DNA of 64,000 bases from positions 1 through 64,000 of the forward strand of contig PKTX01000048.1 in the NCBI GenBank assembly GCA_002868945.1, read 5' to 3'. This DNA is from Desulfobulbaceae bacterium. GTDB taxonomy: Bacteria; Desulfobacterota; Desulfobulbia; Desulfobulbales; SURF-16. Position 1 is the stretch's first letter, and every line of letters begins with the position of its first letter. Shown here piece by piece: positions 38,299 through 48,458 of this stretch. A model generated the notes under the pieces. It saw only the letters and a list, made by a program, of their open reading frames with translations, was not told the DNA's origin and searched no databases. A program made the position numbers and the translations under genes.

Positions 38299-39312
38299 TT
38301 GGAAGATTGTGAGTGGGATGCTTTTCTGAAAAACTGCCATTATTGCCATCATGAGCAGTCCAGCCAATATGCTGCCAACCGGGCCGCATATGGCTATCAC
38401 TGCGACCGGGTGGTGGTTGGGAATGGTGACAGGATTGTCGGTGGTGCGCAAGTTCTGATACAATCTACGCCGCTGGGCAAGTTGGCCCATATCCAGCGGG
38501 CACCCCTTGCTGTTGATGATGATCCGCAGGTCTTGCGCCAGGTTGTCCAGAAACTGGAAGAGATGGCCATAGCAAAGGGTTACAGGTCGGTACGGGTCGA
38601 TTTGTTTCCTCATCAAACTGCGGCTTTTAAAGTTTTGGAAGAGGCCGGGTTTGTCTGTTCAAACCTTTGGTCCAGTGGGATGGGTTCTGTTGTGGTTCCG
38701 TTGAATTATACGGACGAAGAACTTTCGGCAAGAATGCATAAAAAAGTTGCCTATGAAGTCCGGCGGGCCCGCAATAAAGGGGCACTAGTGTTGACTAATA
38801 GCGAGAATGCGGTTGACGAATTTTACGAACTGCATCAGGCCACGGCCTCTTATCAGGAGTTTCCGATTTTCCCTCGGCATTACTTTGTTTATCTTTGGCG
38901 GACTTTTAGACAGACAGGTATGGTGCAACCATTTATTGCCTATTACAACGACAAACCCATCGCGGCCCTGTTCAATGTGATTGTTGGTGACCATATGTAT
39001 TTTGGATGGGGCGGCATGAGCCGGGATTCTGATGCTAAAAAAATAAGAGTCAACTATCTGCTGCATATGACGGCGATGGCCTGGGCGCGTGAGCATGGTT
39101 GCACGAGGTATGACTTTGCCGGAACTCAGCCCTTTAAGCAATGGTTCGCGGTGGAAATCGTCCAGTGGCCCCACGCCTTGCGCAAAGTGTACGGACCTGC
39201 TGCGGCCTGGCGTTGGAACATGATGAACATGAGCAATAACAGCCCCTTTATAAAACGGCTTGTCCAAAAGGCATCTCGTGAACTCGGTTTATCTCAAAGG
39301 ATGCCTGTATGA
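38299..39312 (+). CDS. FemAB/GNAT-like acyltransferase, paralogue 1
   Basis: Strong similarity to 42496-43551 (EWDAFL..C..CH.EQSS.YAANR..YGY.CDRVVV; KKVAYEVRRARNKGA; YFGWGGMSRDSDAKKIRVNYLLHMTAMAWAREHGCTRYDFAGTQPFKQ). TTG start. Confidence 0.85.
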   Translation: MEDCEWDAFLKNCHYCHHEQSSQYAANRAAYGYHCDRVVVGNGDRIVGGAQVLIQSTPLGKLAHIQRAPLAVDDDPQVLRQVVQKLEEMAIAKGYRSVRVDLFPHQTAAFKVLEEAGFVCSNLWSSGMGSVVVPLNYTDEELSARMHKKVAYEVRRARNKGALVLTNSENAVDEFYELHQATASYQEFPIFPRHYFVYLWRTFRQTGMVQPFIAYYNDKPIAALFNVIVGDHMYFGWGGMSRDSDAKKIRVNYLLHMTAMAWAREHGCTRYDFAGTQPFKQWFAVEIVQWPHALRKVYGPAAAWRWNMMNMSNNSPFIKRLVQKASRELGLSQRMPV

Positions 39313-40280
39313 TGTTGCCAACCGGTAAACAATCGGACACCGGGCGAAATCCACAGGTCACCGTGGTGATCGTGACCTATAATTCCCGTGAAACCATCGG
39401 CGCTGCTCTGGATGCGTTGCAGGAATCTTACGCTGCCGGCCTGGCTGATATCGTGGTGGTGGATAATGCCAGCCATGACGGCACTGCCGATTTTGTAGCG
39501 GAGCATTCCCCCTGGGCAACGCTGGTGCGCAATTCCGGTAACGTCGGTTTTGGCCTGGGGTGTAATCGGGGCTTTGAGTGCGTCGCAACCCCGTACGTTT
39601 TGCTGTTGAATCCCGATGCGGTGATCACCGCCCAATCATTGATGACGCTGGTTGATTTTATGGAGCGGAACCCGCGGGCAGGCATCTGCGGCCCGGCGGT
39701 GCAGGAAATTTCCGGCGCCTTACAACCGGCCGGTGCCCTGCCGAACCCTTGGAAAATTATGTTGCGGCCCTTGTTGCCGGGATGGGCCTCGAAGGGGTTG
39801 CGCCATGTGGTGCCAGGTGAGGCGCCGGCGCCGGCGGACTGGATTTGTGGATCCGTGATGCTGCTGCGCTGGCGGATGCTGGAGGAGATCGGTTGGTTCG
39901 ACCCCCGTTTTTTTCTCTATTTTGAAGAGACGGATCTGTGTTATCGGGCCCGCAAAGTCGGCTGGCAGAGTTGGACCGTCGGAGAAGCGGTTGCCGGACA
40001 TGTAAACGCGGCCTCTGCCAAGACCACCAAGGCCCCGATGATGCGGGGCACTATTTCAGAGCATTATTTTAGAAGCCGTTTCTATTATATGATCAAACAC
40101 CATGGCTGGCCGACGGCGGTGGTAGCTGAACTCGGTGAACTGCTTCTTATGATGGCGCTGGCAGCCGGTGAACGGGTGAGAGGAAGGTCTTGTAAAAACC
40201 TTGGTCCGCGTTTGCGAGCGCCGATTCTGCAGCGACCCGCTACACCCGGCGAGCACGACGGGGTACCCCCTCATGCCTGA
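39309..40280 (+). CDS. Glycosyltransferase family 2
   Basis: VTVVIVTYNSRETIGAALDALQ...VVDNASHDGTADFV...GFGLGCNRGFE...LLLNPDAVI...FFLYFEETDLCYRARKVGW. Confidence 0.95.
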   Translation: MMLPTGKQSDTGRNPQVTVVIVTYNSRETIGAALDALQESYAAGLADIVVVDNASHDGTADFVAEHSPWATLVRNSGNVGFGLGCNRGFECVATPYVLLLNPDAVITAQSLMTLVDFMERNPRAGICGPAVQEISGALQPAGALPNPWKIMLRPLLPGWASKGLRHVVPGEAPAPADWICGSVMLLRWRMLEEIGWFDPRFFLYFEETDLCYRARKVGWQSWTVGEAVAGHVNAASAKTTKAPMMRGTISEHYFRSRFYYMIKHHGWPTAVVAELGELLLMMALAAGERVRGRSCKNLGPRLRAPILQRPATPGEHDGVPPHA

Positions 40281-41397
40281 AGCGTTAAACTGCCTGGGGG
40301 ATAACGCTATTTTTTTTGGCAGACGGCCCGAAAAGCTTCTGGAATTTGGTACCTCCAGACGGTTGGCCATTAACAACACCCCCCCATATAAATTCGCTTA
40401 CGCGAGAACGGCCCTCAAGTATGGCTTAAAGGCCAGAGGGTTTAAGCCGGGTGATGTTTTGTTGGTCCCGGACTTGATCTGTGAATCGGTGTTGGAGCCG
40501 CTGGATGCTTTAGGGTTTAGTGTGACGTACTATCCGGTTGACCACTCTCTGGAGCCGGAATGGGGCCGAATGAAAGGGCTGCTGACTCCCCAAACCAGAG
40601 CCTTGCTGCTGGTTCATTATTTTGGGCAACCGCGATCGATAGCGCAATCGCTTGCATTCTGCCGTGAAAAATCGCTGTTGTTGATTGAAGATAACGCCCA
40701 TGGCTTCGGGGCTACATACAATGGCCAACTGCTGGGAACTTTCGGAGAGATTGGCATCAGTGCGCCGCGCAAAAGTTTCCCGATTCAAAATGGCGCTCTT
40801 CTTCATCTGGCCGGCAGCCAAAGGCCGGACGTCACCTCCCTGCAGCTGCAGCCGTCCGCCGACAGATCCTTTTGGAGAAGGGTTAAAAAATGGCTTCAGC
40901 TGTTGGCCCCGGCGGCTCTGCTTGGCCACCGTCGGGCCGGGGTCGAGTTTCGCCGCCGGCTGGGGCAGCCATTACCTTATGCTTCCCAGGAAGCCTTCCG
41001 GGACCTGCCATTGGCTCGGGATTATGGTATGGATGCCGACGTTGAAAGTTTTCTGGCTGAGCAGAATTTGGCTTATGTGGGTACGATACGCCGGCGCATC
41101 TATCGAATATGGGAGAAATGGACTAAAACTCAAGGATTGGTTCCTGTTTTTCCGGAACTTGCAGCCGGGGCCGTTCCTCTGGTTTTTCCGGCCTGGGCGA
41201 AATCAGCCGCCGACAGCCTGCAATGGTATGAGCGGGGGCATCGGGCCGGAGTGGACATCCACTCTTGGCCTACATTACCGCAGACCATTGTCAAAGAAAA
41301 CGGCGGAGCGATGCGGTGTTGGGAGCGTCTGGTCTGCTTTCCCATCCACCAGGAAATGGATATGCAGATGCTGGAAAGGCGTCTGACGCTACTTTAA
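40273..41397 (+). CDS. DegT/DnrJ-type PLP-dependent aminotransferase-like protein
   Basis: PDLICESVLEPLDALGFSVTYYPVD, LLLVHYFGQPRSIAQSLAFCREKSLLLIEDNAHGFGA, APRKSFPIQNGALLHL (candidate PLP lysine). Confidence 0.75.
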   Translation: MPEALNCLGDNAIFFGRRPEKLLEFGTSRRLAINNTPPYKFAYARTALKYGLKARGFKPGDVLLVPDLICESVLEPLDALGFSVTYYPVDHSLEPEWGRMKGLLTPQTRALLLVHYFGQPRSIAQSLAFCREKSLLLIEDNAHGFGATYNGQLLGTFGEIGISAPRKSFPIQNGALLHLAGSQRPDVTSLQLQPSADRSFWRRVKKWLQLLAPAALLGHRRAGVEFRRRLGQPLPYASQEAFRDLPLARDYGMDADVESFLAEQNLAYVGTIRRRIYRIWEKWTKTQGLVPVFPELAAGAVPLVFPAWAKSAADSLQWYERGHRAGVDIHSWPTLPQTIVKENGGAMRCWERLVCFPIHQEMDMQMLERRLTLL

Positions 41398-41429
41398 CAG
41401 TAGGCAGATAAACACCTAAGAGATTATCC

Positions 41430-42503
41430 ATGTACTATTCCGTTATTCCGGGTCGGAAGTTGACTTCGGAACTGACGGCCCGCTGGAGTGCCATTCAGCG
41501 AGCCGATCCGACCTTGGCCAGTCCTTATTTTCGCCCTGAATTTACCCAGGCGGTGGCCGCAGTGCGTGACGACGTCTTTGTTGGTCTACTGGAAGATAAC
41601 GGCGAGGTGGTCGGTTTTTTCCCTTTTCAGCGCAGCCGTGGCGGGATGGCCCGGCCGGTGGGGCTTGGGCTTTCCGATTATCATGGGGTTATAGCCCGTT
41701 CTGATGCCCAGTGGACTGCCAGCGAGTTGATGCAGGGGTGTAAGTTGATTCGCTGGGAGTTTGATCATCTGCCCACGAGCCAGCAGCAGTTTGCTGCCTG
41801 TTATAACGATGTTTCCGAATCGCCGATTATTGAAGTTTCCCGGGGGATGGCGGCTTATGAAGCATCACGCGACAAATCCGGTCGCAAGCAACTGCGGGAA
41901 GCACGCCGGAAAAGTGAGAAGCTGGCAACAGAGGTTGGACCGCTCAGCTTCACCTTGCATTCCGCGCATCAGGATATCCTGCAACAGTTGCTGACCTGGA
42001 AATCGGAACAGTGTCGGCGAACCGGTACAGTTGATTTCTTTGCCCTTGATTGGTGCGTTAAGCTGATATCACGTATTCATGCCACCCGAGAGTCTGACTT
42101 TGGTGGGATGTTGGCCTGTCTGCATGCCGGCGAGACTTTAGCCGCAGTCCATTTTGCCATGTATTCCCGACAGGTCTGGCATTCATGGTTCCCGGCCTAC
42201 AATCATGAACTGCAAGAGTATTCGCCAGGTTTTGTTCTGTTGCTTGAGTTGATCCAAGCGGCATCCGGGCAGGGGATCAAATATATAGATCTGGGTAAGG
42301 GCCTTTCGTTATACAAGAAAAGAGTCATGACCGGCCGAATTCCGGTGGCGGAAGGTTGCCTGGCCATTCCCTCGGTTTATAACCGGTTGCGCGCGTTTCG
42401 GGAAAAGCTTGAATCGTGGGGAAAACACTCCCGTTTAAAGCCACTGCTGCGGTTCCCTGGGCGGATTGTCAGAAATATGGACAGGAAGAAGCGGTATGAA
42501 TGA
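41430..42503 (+). CDS. GNAT/FemAB-like acyltransferase (distinct subtype)
   Basis: REARRKSEKLATEVGPLSFTLHSAHQDILQQLLTWKSEQCRRTGTVDFFA...LAAVHFAMYSRQVWHSWFPAYNHELQEYSPGFVLLLELIQAASGQGIKYIDLGKG. Confidence 0.8.
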   Translation: MYYSVIPGRKLTSELTARWSAIQRADPTLASPYFRPEFTQAVAAVRDDVFVGLLEDNGEVVGFFPFQRSRGGMARPVGLGLSDYHGVIARSDAQWTASELMQGCKLIRWEFDHLPTSQQQFAACYNDVSESPIIEVSRGMAAYEASRDKSGRKQLREARRKSEKLATEVGPLSFTLHSAHQDILQQLLTWKSEQCRRTGTVDFFALDWCVKLISRIHATRESDFGGMLACLHAGETLAAVHFAMYSRQVWHSWFPAYNHELQEYSPGFVLLLELIQAASGQGIKYIDLGKGLSLYKKRVMTGRIPVAEGCLAIPSVYNRLRAFREKLESWGKHSRLKPLLRFPGRIVRNMDRKKRYE

Positions 42504-43551
42504 TGGTTGCGGTGATTCGGCAGCTCATGTGGCCACTGACGATGAATGGGATGCGTTTTTACAGCGCTGCTTTCTTTGTCATCCTGAGCAGTCGAGTCCG
42601 TATGCGGCAAATCGGGTCGAGTATGGATATCGATGTGATCGAGTAGTGGTGCGGGAAAAGGGGGGCATCGTCGGTGGCGCACAGATCCTGGTGTGGCCGA
42701 CCCCCTTTGGGAATCATGCCCGTATCTTCAGGGGGCCGGTAGTTCTGGATGACGACCCCCGTTTGATGCGTGAGGTTGTCAGGCGGGTGGACCAGGAAGC
42801 CAGTGCCTATGGCTATACTTCGGTACAGGTTGATCTTTTCCCGGAGCATAAGGTGGCGCATCAGGCTTTACAGGAGGAGGGATTTTCTCCGGCACCGGAT
42901 GGGGCGCAGTCAAAAGAATCCTTTCGCATTCCTCTTGCATTTTCCAATGAAGAGCTGATGAGCCGTATGAACAAAAATGTTGCATACTCTGTCCGACGCG
43001 CTATCCGCGATAAGATTACCGTTCGGGCTGGAGGTGATGCCCCGCTTGAGGATTTTTACAAGATGCACGAAGCAACAGCCCGGCACCAGGGGTTTCTCCG
43101 ATTTCCGCAGGAGTATTTTACTGATTTGTGGGGTCTTCTAGGCAAAAGGGGTAAGGTTCAATATTTTGTCGCCTATTGTGATGATGTCCCCCTGGCCGGG
43201 ATCTACAATGTGATCGTCGGGCGCACAATGTATTACAACTGGGGAGGAATGCGATGGGAACCGGAGGTGAAAAAAATGCGGGTGAACTATCTCCTGCATA
43301 TGACCGCAATGGCCTGGGCCCGGACGCATGGTTGCACCTTTTATGACCTGTCCGGCATTCAGCCGTTTAAAAAACAGTTTGCCATTGAAAAGGTTTTTTG
43401 GCCACGTCCCCTCCTTAAATGCTATGGCTCACTCAGGGGGCTACGCTGGAAAATGCATGAATTAACTGCCTCTGGACCTCGGATGCGGCGCATGGTCAAG
43501 AAAGCGGCAAGGCTTTTGGGCGGACGTCAGGAAAAGAAGATGCCCTGGTGA
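42496..43551 (+). CDS. FemAB/GNAT-like acyltransferase, paralogue 2
   Basis: See 38299-39312; NKNVAYSVRRAIRDKITVRAG, YYNWGGMRWEPEVKKMRVNYLLHMTAMAWARTHGCTFYDLSGIQPFKKQF. Confidence 0.87.
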   Translation: MNDGCGDSAAHVATDDEWDAFLQRCFLCHPEQSSPYAANRVEYGYRCDRVVVREKGGIVGGAQILVWPTPFGNHARIFRGPVVLDDDPRLMREVVRRVDQEASAYGYTSVQVDLFPEHKVAHQALQEEGFSPAPDGAQSKESFRIPLAFSNEELMSRMNKNVAYSVRRAIRDKITVRAGGDAPLEDFYKMHEATARHQGFLRFPQEYFTDLWGLLGKRGKVQYFVAYCDDVPLAGIYNVIVGRTMYYNWGGMRWEPEVKKMRVNYLLHMTAMAWARTHGCTFYDLSGIQPFKKQFAIEKVFWPRPLLKCYGSLRGLRWKMHELTASGPRMRRMVKKAARLLGGRQEKKMPW

Positions 43552-44609
43552 AGGTGATGATGTTTTCCGACCGCAAGCGGATTAAATACGGGCTGCGTTC
43601 GATGCTGGATCTGTTGGCAGCTGCCACTGGTCTGCTGCAATGGCATGAACGGTGCATGCGACAGGGGCTGACCATCCTCATGTATCACCGAATTTTGCCC
43701 GCTGCTCAGTGCCGTGCCTATCCTCTTGCCTCTTTGGTTATCCCCATTGATGTTTTCCGGCAGCAGCTGCGCTGGCTGGCTGCCCGCTGCCGGGTGGTGC
43801 CGGTGCGTGACGCCCTGGCCGAGATCTCCGCTGGTGGAACCCGTGCCAAACCATTGGTGGCGGTCACCTTTGATGACGGCTATAATGACAATCATAGCCT
43901 GGCAGCACCGATTCTGGAGGAGTATGGGTTGCGCGGCACTTTTTTTGTAACCAGTGGTTTTGTGGCAGAGGGCAGGCCGCAATGGTATGACAGGGCGGCA
44001 GTGGCCTGGCAGCATGCAGGGCGCCAACAACGTCGCCTTTTGTTGCAGGCCTTGCCGGCAATGGCTGATGGCCGACTTGCTGAAAATGTTGACGGCAGGG
44101 GCATACAGACCTGGATGGAAGGGCTGAAGCGGACGGCTGCTGCTGAGCGTATGAAACTGGTGATGAAAGCGGAAACTCTGGCCGGCAAATTTTTAGATCT
44201 TTCCGGTTATCAGCCCATGAGCCCTGAGCAGGTAAAGGATTTACATGGCAGGGGACATGAGGTTGCCTCGCACACGGTTTCCCATCCGATTTTGCCGCAG
44301 TTGTCTGATACGTCTTTGGCTGCGGAGCTACGCGATTCGGCAGCGCAGCTTAACGCCTGGACCGGGGCAGCGGTAAGCGGTTTCTGTTATCCAAACGGCG
44401 ATTACGACCTTCGGGTGGAAGAGGCTGTGTTAGAGGCCGGCTATGGCTATGCCTGTACAGTTGAAGAAGGCAGGAATCAACATGACGTCTGTCCGACCCG
44501 CCTGGCTCGCCTGCCGATGACCATGCAGCGAATCATGTCCGGCTGTTCTCACGACCATTTGGGTTTTCGTGCTGAGCTGTGCCGGGTAAGGGCTTTGTGG
44601 CGCCGGTAA
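43548..44609 (+). CDS. Polysaccharide deacetylase (NodB family)
   Basis: LTILMYHRILPA, VAVTFDDGYNDNHSLAAPILEEYGLRGTFFVTSGFV, EVASHTVSHPILPQL. Confidence 0.95.
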   Translation: MKVMMFSDRKRIKYGLRSMLDLLAAATGLLQWHERCMRQGLTILMYHRILPAAQCRAYPLASLVIPIDVFRQQLRWLAARCRVVPVRDALAEISAGGTRAKPLVAVTFDDGYNDNHSLAAPILEEYGLRGTFFVTSGFVAEGRPQWYDRAAVAWQHAGRQQRRLLLQALPAMADGRLAENVDGRGIQTWMEGLKRTAAAERMKLVMKAETLAGKFLDLSGYQPMSPEQVKDLHGRGHEVASHTVSHPILPQLSDTSLAAELRDSAAQLNAWTGAAVSGFCYPNGDYDLRVEEAVLEAGYGYACTVEEGRNQHDVCPTRLARLPMTMQRIMSGCSHDHLGFRAELCRVRALWRR

Positions 44610-44651
44610 AGGTGGTTGGCGATACTATTTCAAAAAGGGACTGGTAGGAAG

Positions 44652-45602
44652 ATGGCAAAAGCAAAATATCTGGTTATTTCACCCTGCCGCAATGAGGCGG
44701 AATATATGCGCCGGACCCTGGACAGTATGGTTGCTCAGACTGTTCCACCTGATCTGTGGGTGATTGTTGATGACGGTTCCACGGACCAGACCCCGGCCAT
44801 TCTGGCCGAGTATGCCGAGCAACACGATTTCATCAAGGTGGTCCGGAAAGAAAATAGGGGCCATCGCAGCGTGGGGCCGGGGGTGATAGAGGCCTTTTAT
44901 GTCGGTTACCGGGCTGTGCATGCCGATGAATTCGACTATATCTGCAAGCTGGATCTTGATCTGGAACTGCCGCCCCGCTACTTTGAGATCTTGATTCAAC
45001 GGATGACGGAAAATCCTCGTATCGGCACTTGCAGTGGCAAGCCCTATTTTCTGGACAAGAAGAGTGGCACCTTGGTCAGTGAAAAGTGCGGTGATGAAAA
45101 TTCAGTGGGCATGACCAAGCTTTTTCGCAAGCAATGTTTTGATCAGATCGGCGGCTTTGTCCAGCAGGTCATGTGGGATGCCATTGACGGCCACCGCTGT
45201 CGGATGCTGGGCTGGCTTGCCGTAAGCTGGGATGAACCGGAGCTGCGTTTTGTTCACCTTCGTCCCATGGGTTCCAGCCAGCAGAATATGCTCACCGGTC
45301 GCATGCGCCACGGCTTCGGTCAATATTTCATGGGCACCGGTTTGGCCTATATGACGGCATCCGCTCTCTATCGCATGACCCGCCCCCCTTATCTGGTTGG
45401 TGGTGCAGCCATGTGGTGGGGGTATGTAAAGAGTATGCTCACCGGGCAGGAGCGCTTGACTGATTCGGCCTTCCGGATGTTTTTGCGCCGTTATCAATGG
45501 TCCTGTCTCTGGCGGGGGAAAAAAGCAGCAACAGCAAGACTTAATGACCAGCAGGCTGATAGCTGGGTTTGTGACTCTGGTCGGTGGGGCACAGATGAGT
45601 GA
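44652..45602 (+). CDS. Glycosyltransferase family 2
   Basis: YLVISPCRNEAEYMRRTLDSMVAQTVPPDLWVIVDDGSTDQTPAIL. Confidence 0.95.
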   Translation: MAKAKYLVISPCRNEAEYMRRTLDSMVAQTVPPDLWVIVDDGSTDQTPAILAEYAEQHDFIKVVRKENRGHRSVGPGVIEAFYVGYRAVHADEFDYICKLDLDLELPPRYFEILIQRMTENPRIGTCSGKPYFLDKKSGTLVSEKCGDENSVGMTKLFRKQCFDQIGGFVQQVMWDAIDGHRCRMLGWLAVSWDEPELRFVHLRPMGSSQQNMLTGRMRHGFGQYFMGTGLAYMTASALYRMTRPPYLVGGAAMWWGYVKSMLTGQERLTDSAFRMFLRRYQWSCLWRGKKAATARLNDQQADSWVCDSGRWGTDE

Positions 45603-47076
45603 GAAATCTCTTAAATCAAAAGCCCTTATGGGCTCTGCCTGGACCCTTGGCGCTTTTGGCGCCAGCCGGGGGCTTCGGTTGGGCAGTCACTTGATTCTGG
45701 CCTGGCTACTGACCCCGGCTATCTTCGGGCTCATGGCCCTGGTCAAAGTATTCATGCAGGGATTAGAGATGTTTTCCGATGTCGGCATCGGTCCCAGTAT
45801 TATTCAGAACAAGCGGGGTAATGATCCGATCTTTCTCAATACTGCCTGGACTATCCAGATTATTCGAGGTTTCTCGCTGTGGATTATTACCTGTCTGCTG
45901 ACCTACCCTTTTGCCTGGTGGTATGCTCAGAACGATCCGGCTGCCTGGCAGCTTACCGCATTGCTGCCGGTGGCAGCCTTTACCACGGTTATTGCTGGGT
46001 TTAATTCCACATCGTTGTTCACCCTGAATAAAAAAATGAAATTCGGTCGGATAACGATAATTTTCTTGGGTACTCAAGTGGTTTCTCTTGCGGTGATGAT
46101 TGGCTGGGCTTTAGTACATCCGACCGTCTGGGCCATGGTGGCAGGTGGCTTGGCCGGGGCTCTTTTTAAGATGATAGCCAGTCACTTTTTAGTGCCGGGG
46201 GGGCGAGTGCGTCTGCAATGGGACCAAGAGAGTAGTAGGGAGCTGTTCACGTTTGGCAAGTGGATATTCTTAAGCACGGCTTTTACCTTTCTGGCCTTGA
46301 ACCTGGATAAACTGGTACTGGGTAAGTTGTTGACTTTGTCGGAATTGGGGCTCTATGGCATTGCCTTGGTTTTTGCCAAGGCAGCCTTGGATGTGGCAAA
46401 TCGATTGGGTAGTTCGGTGATGTTTCCGGTTTACGCCGAGTTTCAGGATCAACCAGACAAGCTGATGTCCGTGGCCTTACGGGCCAGGGAGGTGGTGCTG
46501 TGGGTGGGGACGGCAGTCTGCATCTGCTTTGCAGTGGGCGCGCCGCTCTTTTTTGAGACCTTGTGGGATCCGCGTTACCACCGGGCAGGTGTGCTTGCTC
46601 AATGGATTGCAATATATATGTGGACACGAATTCTGCTTGACACCATGGGACGTATTCCCTTGGCCCTGGGTAATTCTCGGGCCCTTTTTTTCTCCAACAT
46701 GATCCAGTCCGCTGGAATCATGGCAGCGCTGGCTGGTTACCTGCTTGTCGGCCTGCCCGGCTTTATTCTGGGGTTGGCGGTTGGCCCGGTGGCATCGCAT
46801 TTGTTTCTTACGCTACACATCCCCTCTCGACAGGGCGAGATGCTGCGGCAAAGCGCCCGCTTTACTTCCATGGCTGGGCTTACAGCATTTGCCTTGGTTG
46901 GATTCACACTATGGCTGCGTGATATGGCAACGACCTGGATATGGCTGGTGGCGGTTCTCCTGTGCGCACTGCTGCCGCTGCTGGTGGCGGCCAGGGTAGC
47001 CTATCATAAGGTGTGGCCTGATGGTCGCCGCAAAAACACTATAATTGTGGTGCCGGAAAGGAGTGAGACGCGGTGA
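45595..47076 (+). CDS. Wzx-type oligosaccharide flippase
   Basis: Polytopic; SLKSKALMGSAWTLGAFGASRGLRLGSHLILAWLLTPAIFGLMALVKVFMQGLEMFSDVGIGPSIIQNKR. Confidence 0.93.
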   Translation: MSEKSLKSKALMGSAWTLGAFGASRGLRLGSHLILAWLLTPAIFGLMALVKVFMQGLEMFSDVGIGPSIIQNKRGNDPIFLNTAWTIQIIRGFSLWIITCLLTYPFAWWYAQNDPAAWQLTALLPVAAFTTVIAGFNSTSLFTLNKKMKFGRITIIFLGTQVVSLAVMIGWALVHPTVWAMVAGGLAGALFKMIASHFLVPGGRVRLQWDQESSRELFTFGKWIFLSTAFTFLALNLDKLVLGKLLTLSELGLYGIALVFAKAALDVANRLGSSVMFPVYAEFQDQPDKLMSVALRAREVVLWVGTAVCICFAVGAPLFFETLWDPRYHRAGVLAQWIAIYMWTRILLDTMGRIPLALGNSRALFFSNMIQSAGIMAALAGYLLVGLPGFILGLAVGPVASHLFLTLHIPSRQGEMLRQSARFTSMAGLTAFALVGFTLWLRDMATTWIWLVAVLLCALLPLLVAARVAYHKVWPDGRRKNTIIVVPERSETR

Positions 47077-47855
47077 AGATTTGTTTCGCGGAGATAGAGC
47101 CGCTCCTCAATCGGTATTTAAGGGATGATGCAGCCAGTGGTGTTGAAACTATTCATACCCGCAGCGGGGAGCGTGGGGGCTTGCTGCGTCTCTTCCTGAG
47201 TGGTGGTTCTGTTGTGGTTAAGTTCTGGCGTATCCGCAACATCAAGGAGCGATTCAAAGCGGTTACCCATATCAGTAACGGTCGGCGGGAATGGCGAATG
47301 CACCGGCTGATTCACCGAGCTGGTGTCAAGGTGGCAGAGCCCCTTTTTTTCAGCCGCTTCTTCATGCCTGGTTTGGGACCATGCGAAATAATGGCAATTG
47401 AAGATGTCGGTGAAGTCGAGAGCGGAGTTGCCTACTTGAAAAGATTGATAACAACGGGACTCGACAGCGAGATAACCTCGTTTGAGGATCGAATGATCGA
47501 TACCACCATTGAACTGCTGGAATTAAAAATTCTTGATATGGACAATCAACTTAACAATTTTCTGATTGACTCGACCGGCCGGGTCATCCGGGTAGATTTT
47601 GAATGCGCTCGCAGGCCCTGTTGTTTTGCTTTACGGCGACGAAAGTATGCTACGATGCTCGAACGGCTTTTGCGGAGCCACCTGCACGCGGCCTATCCTG
47701 AAATCGAACGGACCAAACGTTTTATGGCTCGGGTGGCGACCAGGTTGTCTGTTCCGACTGATATCCGGCAGATGGTAATTGACATCAGCGCCAAAGAGTT
47801 AACAAAAGAGAACAAACAGAGTGGGATAGGTTATGCCAGTAATCTTGAATGGTAA
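47073..47855 (+). CDS. LPS/sugar kinase-like protein (protein-kinase-like fold)
   Basis: VVVKFWRIRNIKERFKAVTHISNGRREWRMHRLIHRAGVKVAEPLFFSR...LDMDNQLNNFLIDSTGRVIRVDFECAR: catalytic-loop-like region. Confidence 0.65.
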   Translation: MKICFAEIEPLLNRYLRDDAASGVETIHTRSGERGGLLRLFLSGGSVVVKFWRIRNIKERFKAVTHISNGRREWRMHRLIHRAGVKVAEPLFFSRFFMPGLGPCEIMAIEDVGEVESGVAYLKRLITTGLDSEITSFEDRMIDTTIELLELKILDMDNQLNNFLIDSTGRVIRVDFECARRPCCFALRRRKYATMLERLLRSHLHAAYPEIERTKRFMARVATRLSVPTDIRQMVIDISAKELTKENKQSGIGYASNLEW

Positions 47856-47873
47856 AATTGTTCGGCTTTTATT

Positions 47874-48458
47874 ATGACGATGGACTCCAAAGAACCAGAC
47901 AGCGAATCCAACGCTAAGGAACGCTATATGGAGCGTTGGCAAAAGATATCTGCCGAAGCTCCGGACTGGAGTCGCGAAAAGAGCACGCGTTATTGGGAGC
48001 CGGGGAAGCAGCTTATCGCCACCATTAGAAGTTATCAGCACTGGCAAGACAGACGCGGCCCTGTTGCTTTCTTTATGCTCAAAGCCGCCGTGCTGAGGCA
48101 TCGATGGTGGTCTATTGTGGCGGGGGCACATATCCCGGTTAACTGTAATCTTGGCGGTGGTCTGTTGCTCACCCATCCCAATGGTGTAGTTATTCATCCT
48201 GCCAGTGTTATAGGGGTTAACTGTCTGATTTTTCAGCAGGTAACCATTGGCGCGGGTGGCAAGAAACCAGGCTGCCCCATTATTGGCGGTCATGTCGATG
48301 TCGGGGCTGGTGCAAAAATATTGGGTGGTGTCCGAATTGGTAATTGTGTCCGTATTGGCGCCAATGCCGTTGTGCTGGATGATGTACCGGATCACAGTAG
48401 TGCAGTGGGCGTTCCGGCCCGGGTTATCAAGCACCGGAACAAGCAGGAGGATACCTGA
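47874..48458 (+). CDS. Serine O-acetyltransferase-like hexapeptide transferase
   Basis: GAHIPVNCNLGGGLLLTHPNGVVIHPASVIGVNCLIFQQVTIGAGGKKPGCPIIGGHVDVGAGAKILGGVRIGNCVRIGANAVVLDDVPDHSSAVGVPARV. Confidence 0.92.
   Translation: MTMDSKEPDSESNAKERYMERWQKISAEAPDWSREKSTRYWEPGKQLIATIRSYQHWQDRRGPVAFFMLKAAVLRHRWWSIVAGAHIPVNCNLGGGLLLTHPNGVVIHPASVIGVNCLIFQQVTIGAGGKKPGCPIIGGHVDVGAGAKILGGVRIGNCVRIGANAVVLDDVPDHSSAVGVPARVIKHRNKQEDT

Noticed and set aside
45544-45594. Upstream start of the flippase ORF
   Set aside because: Overlaps the preceding glycosyltransferase; the ATG at 45595 with ATGA-type junction is more plausible
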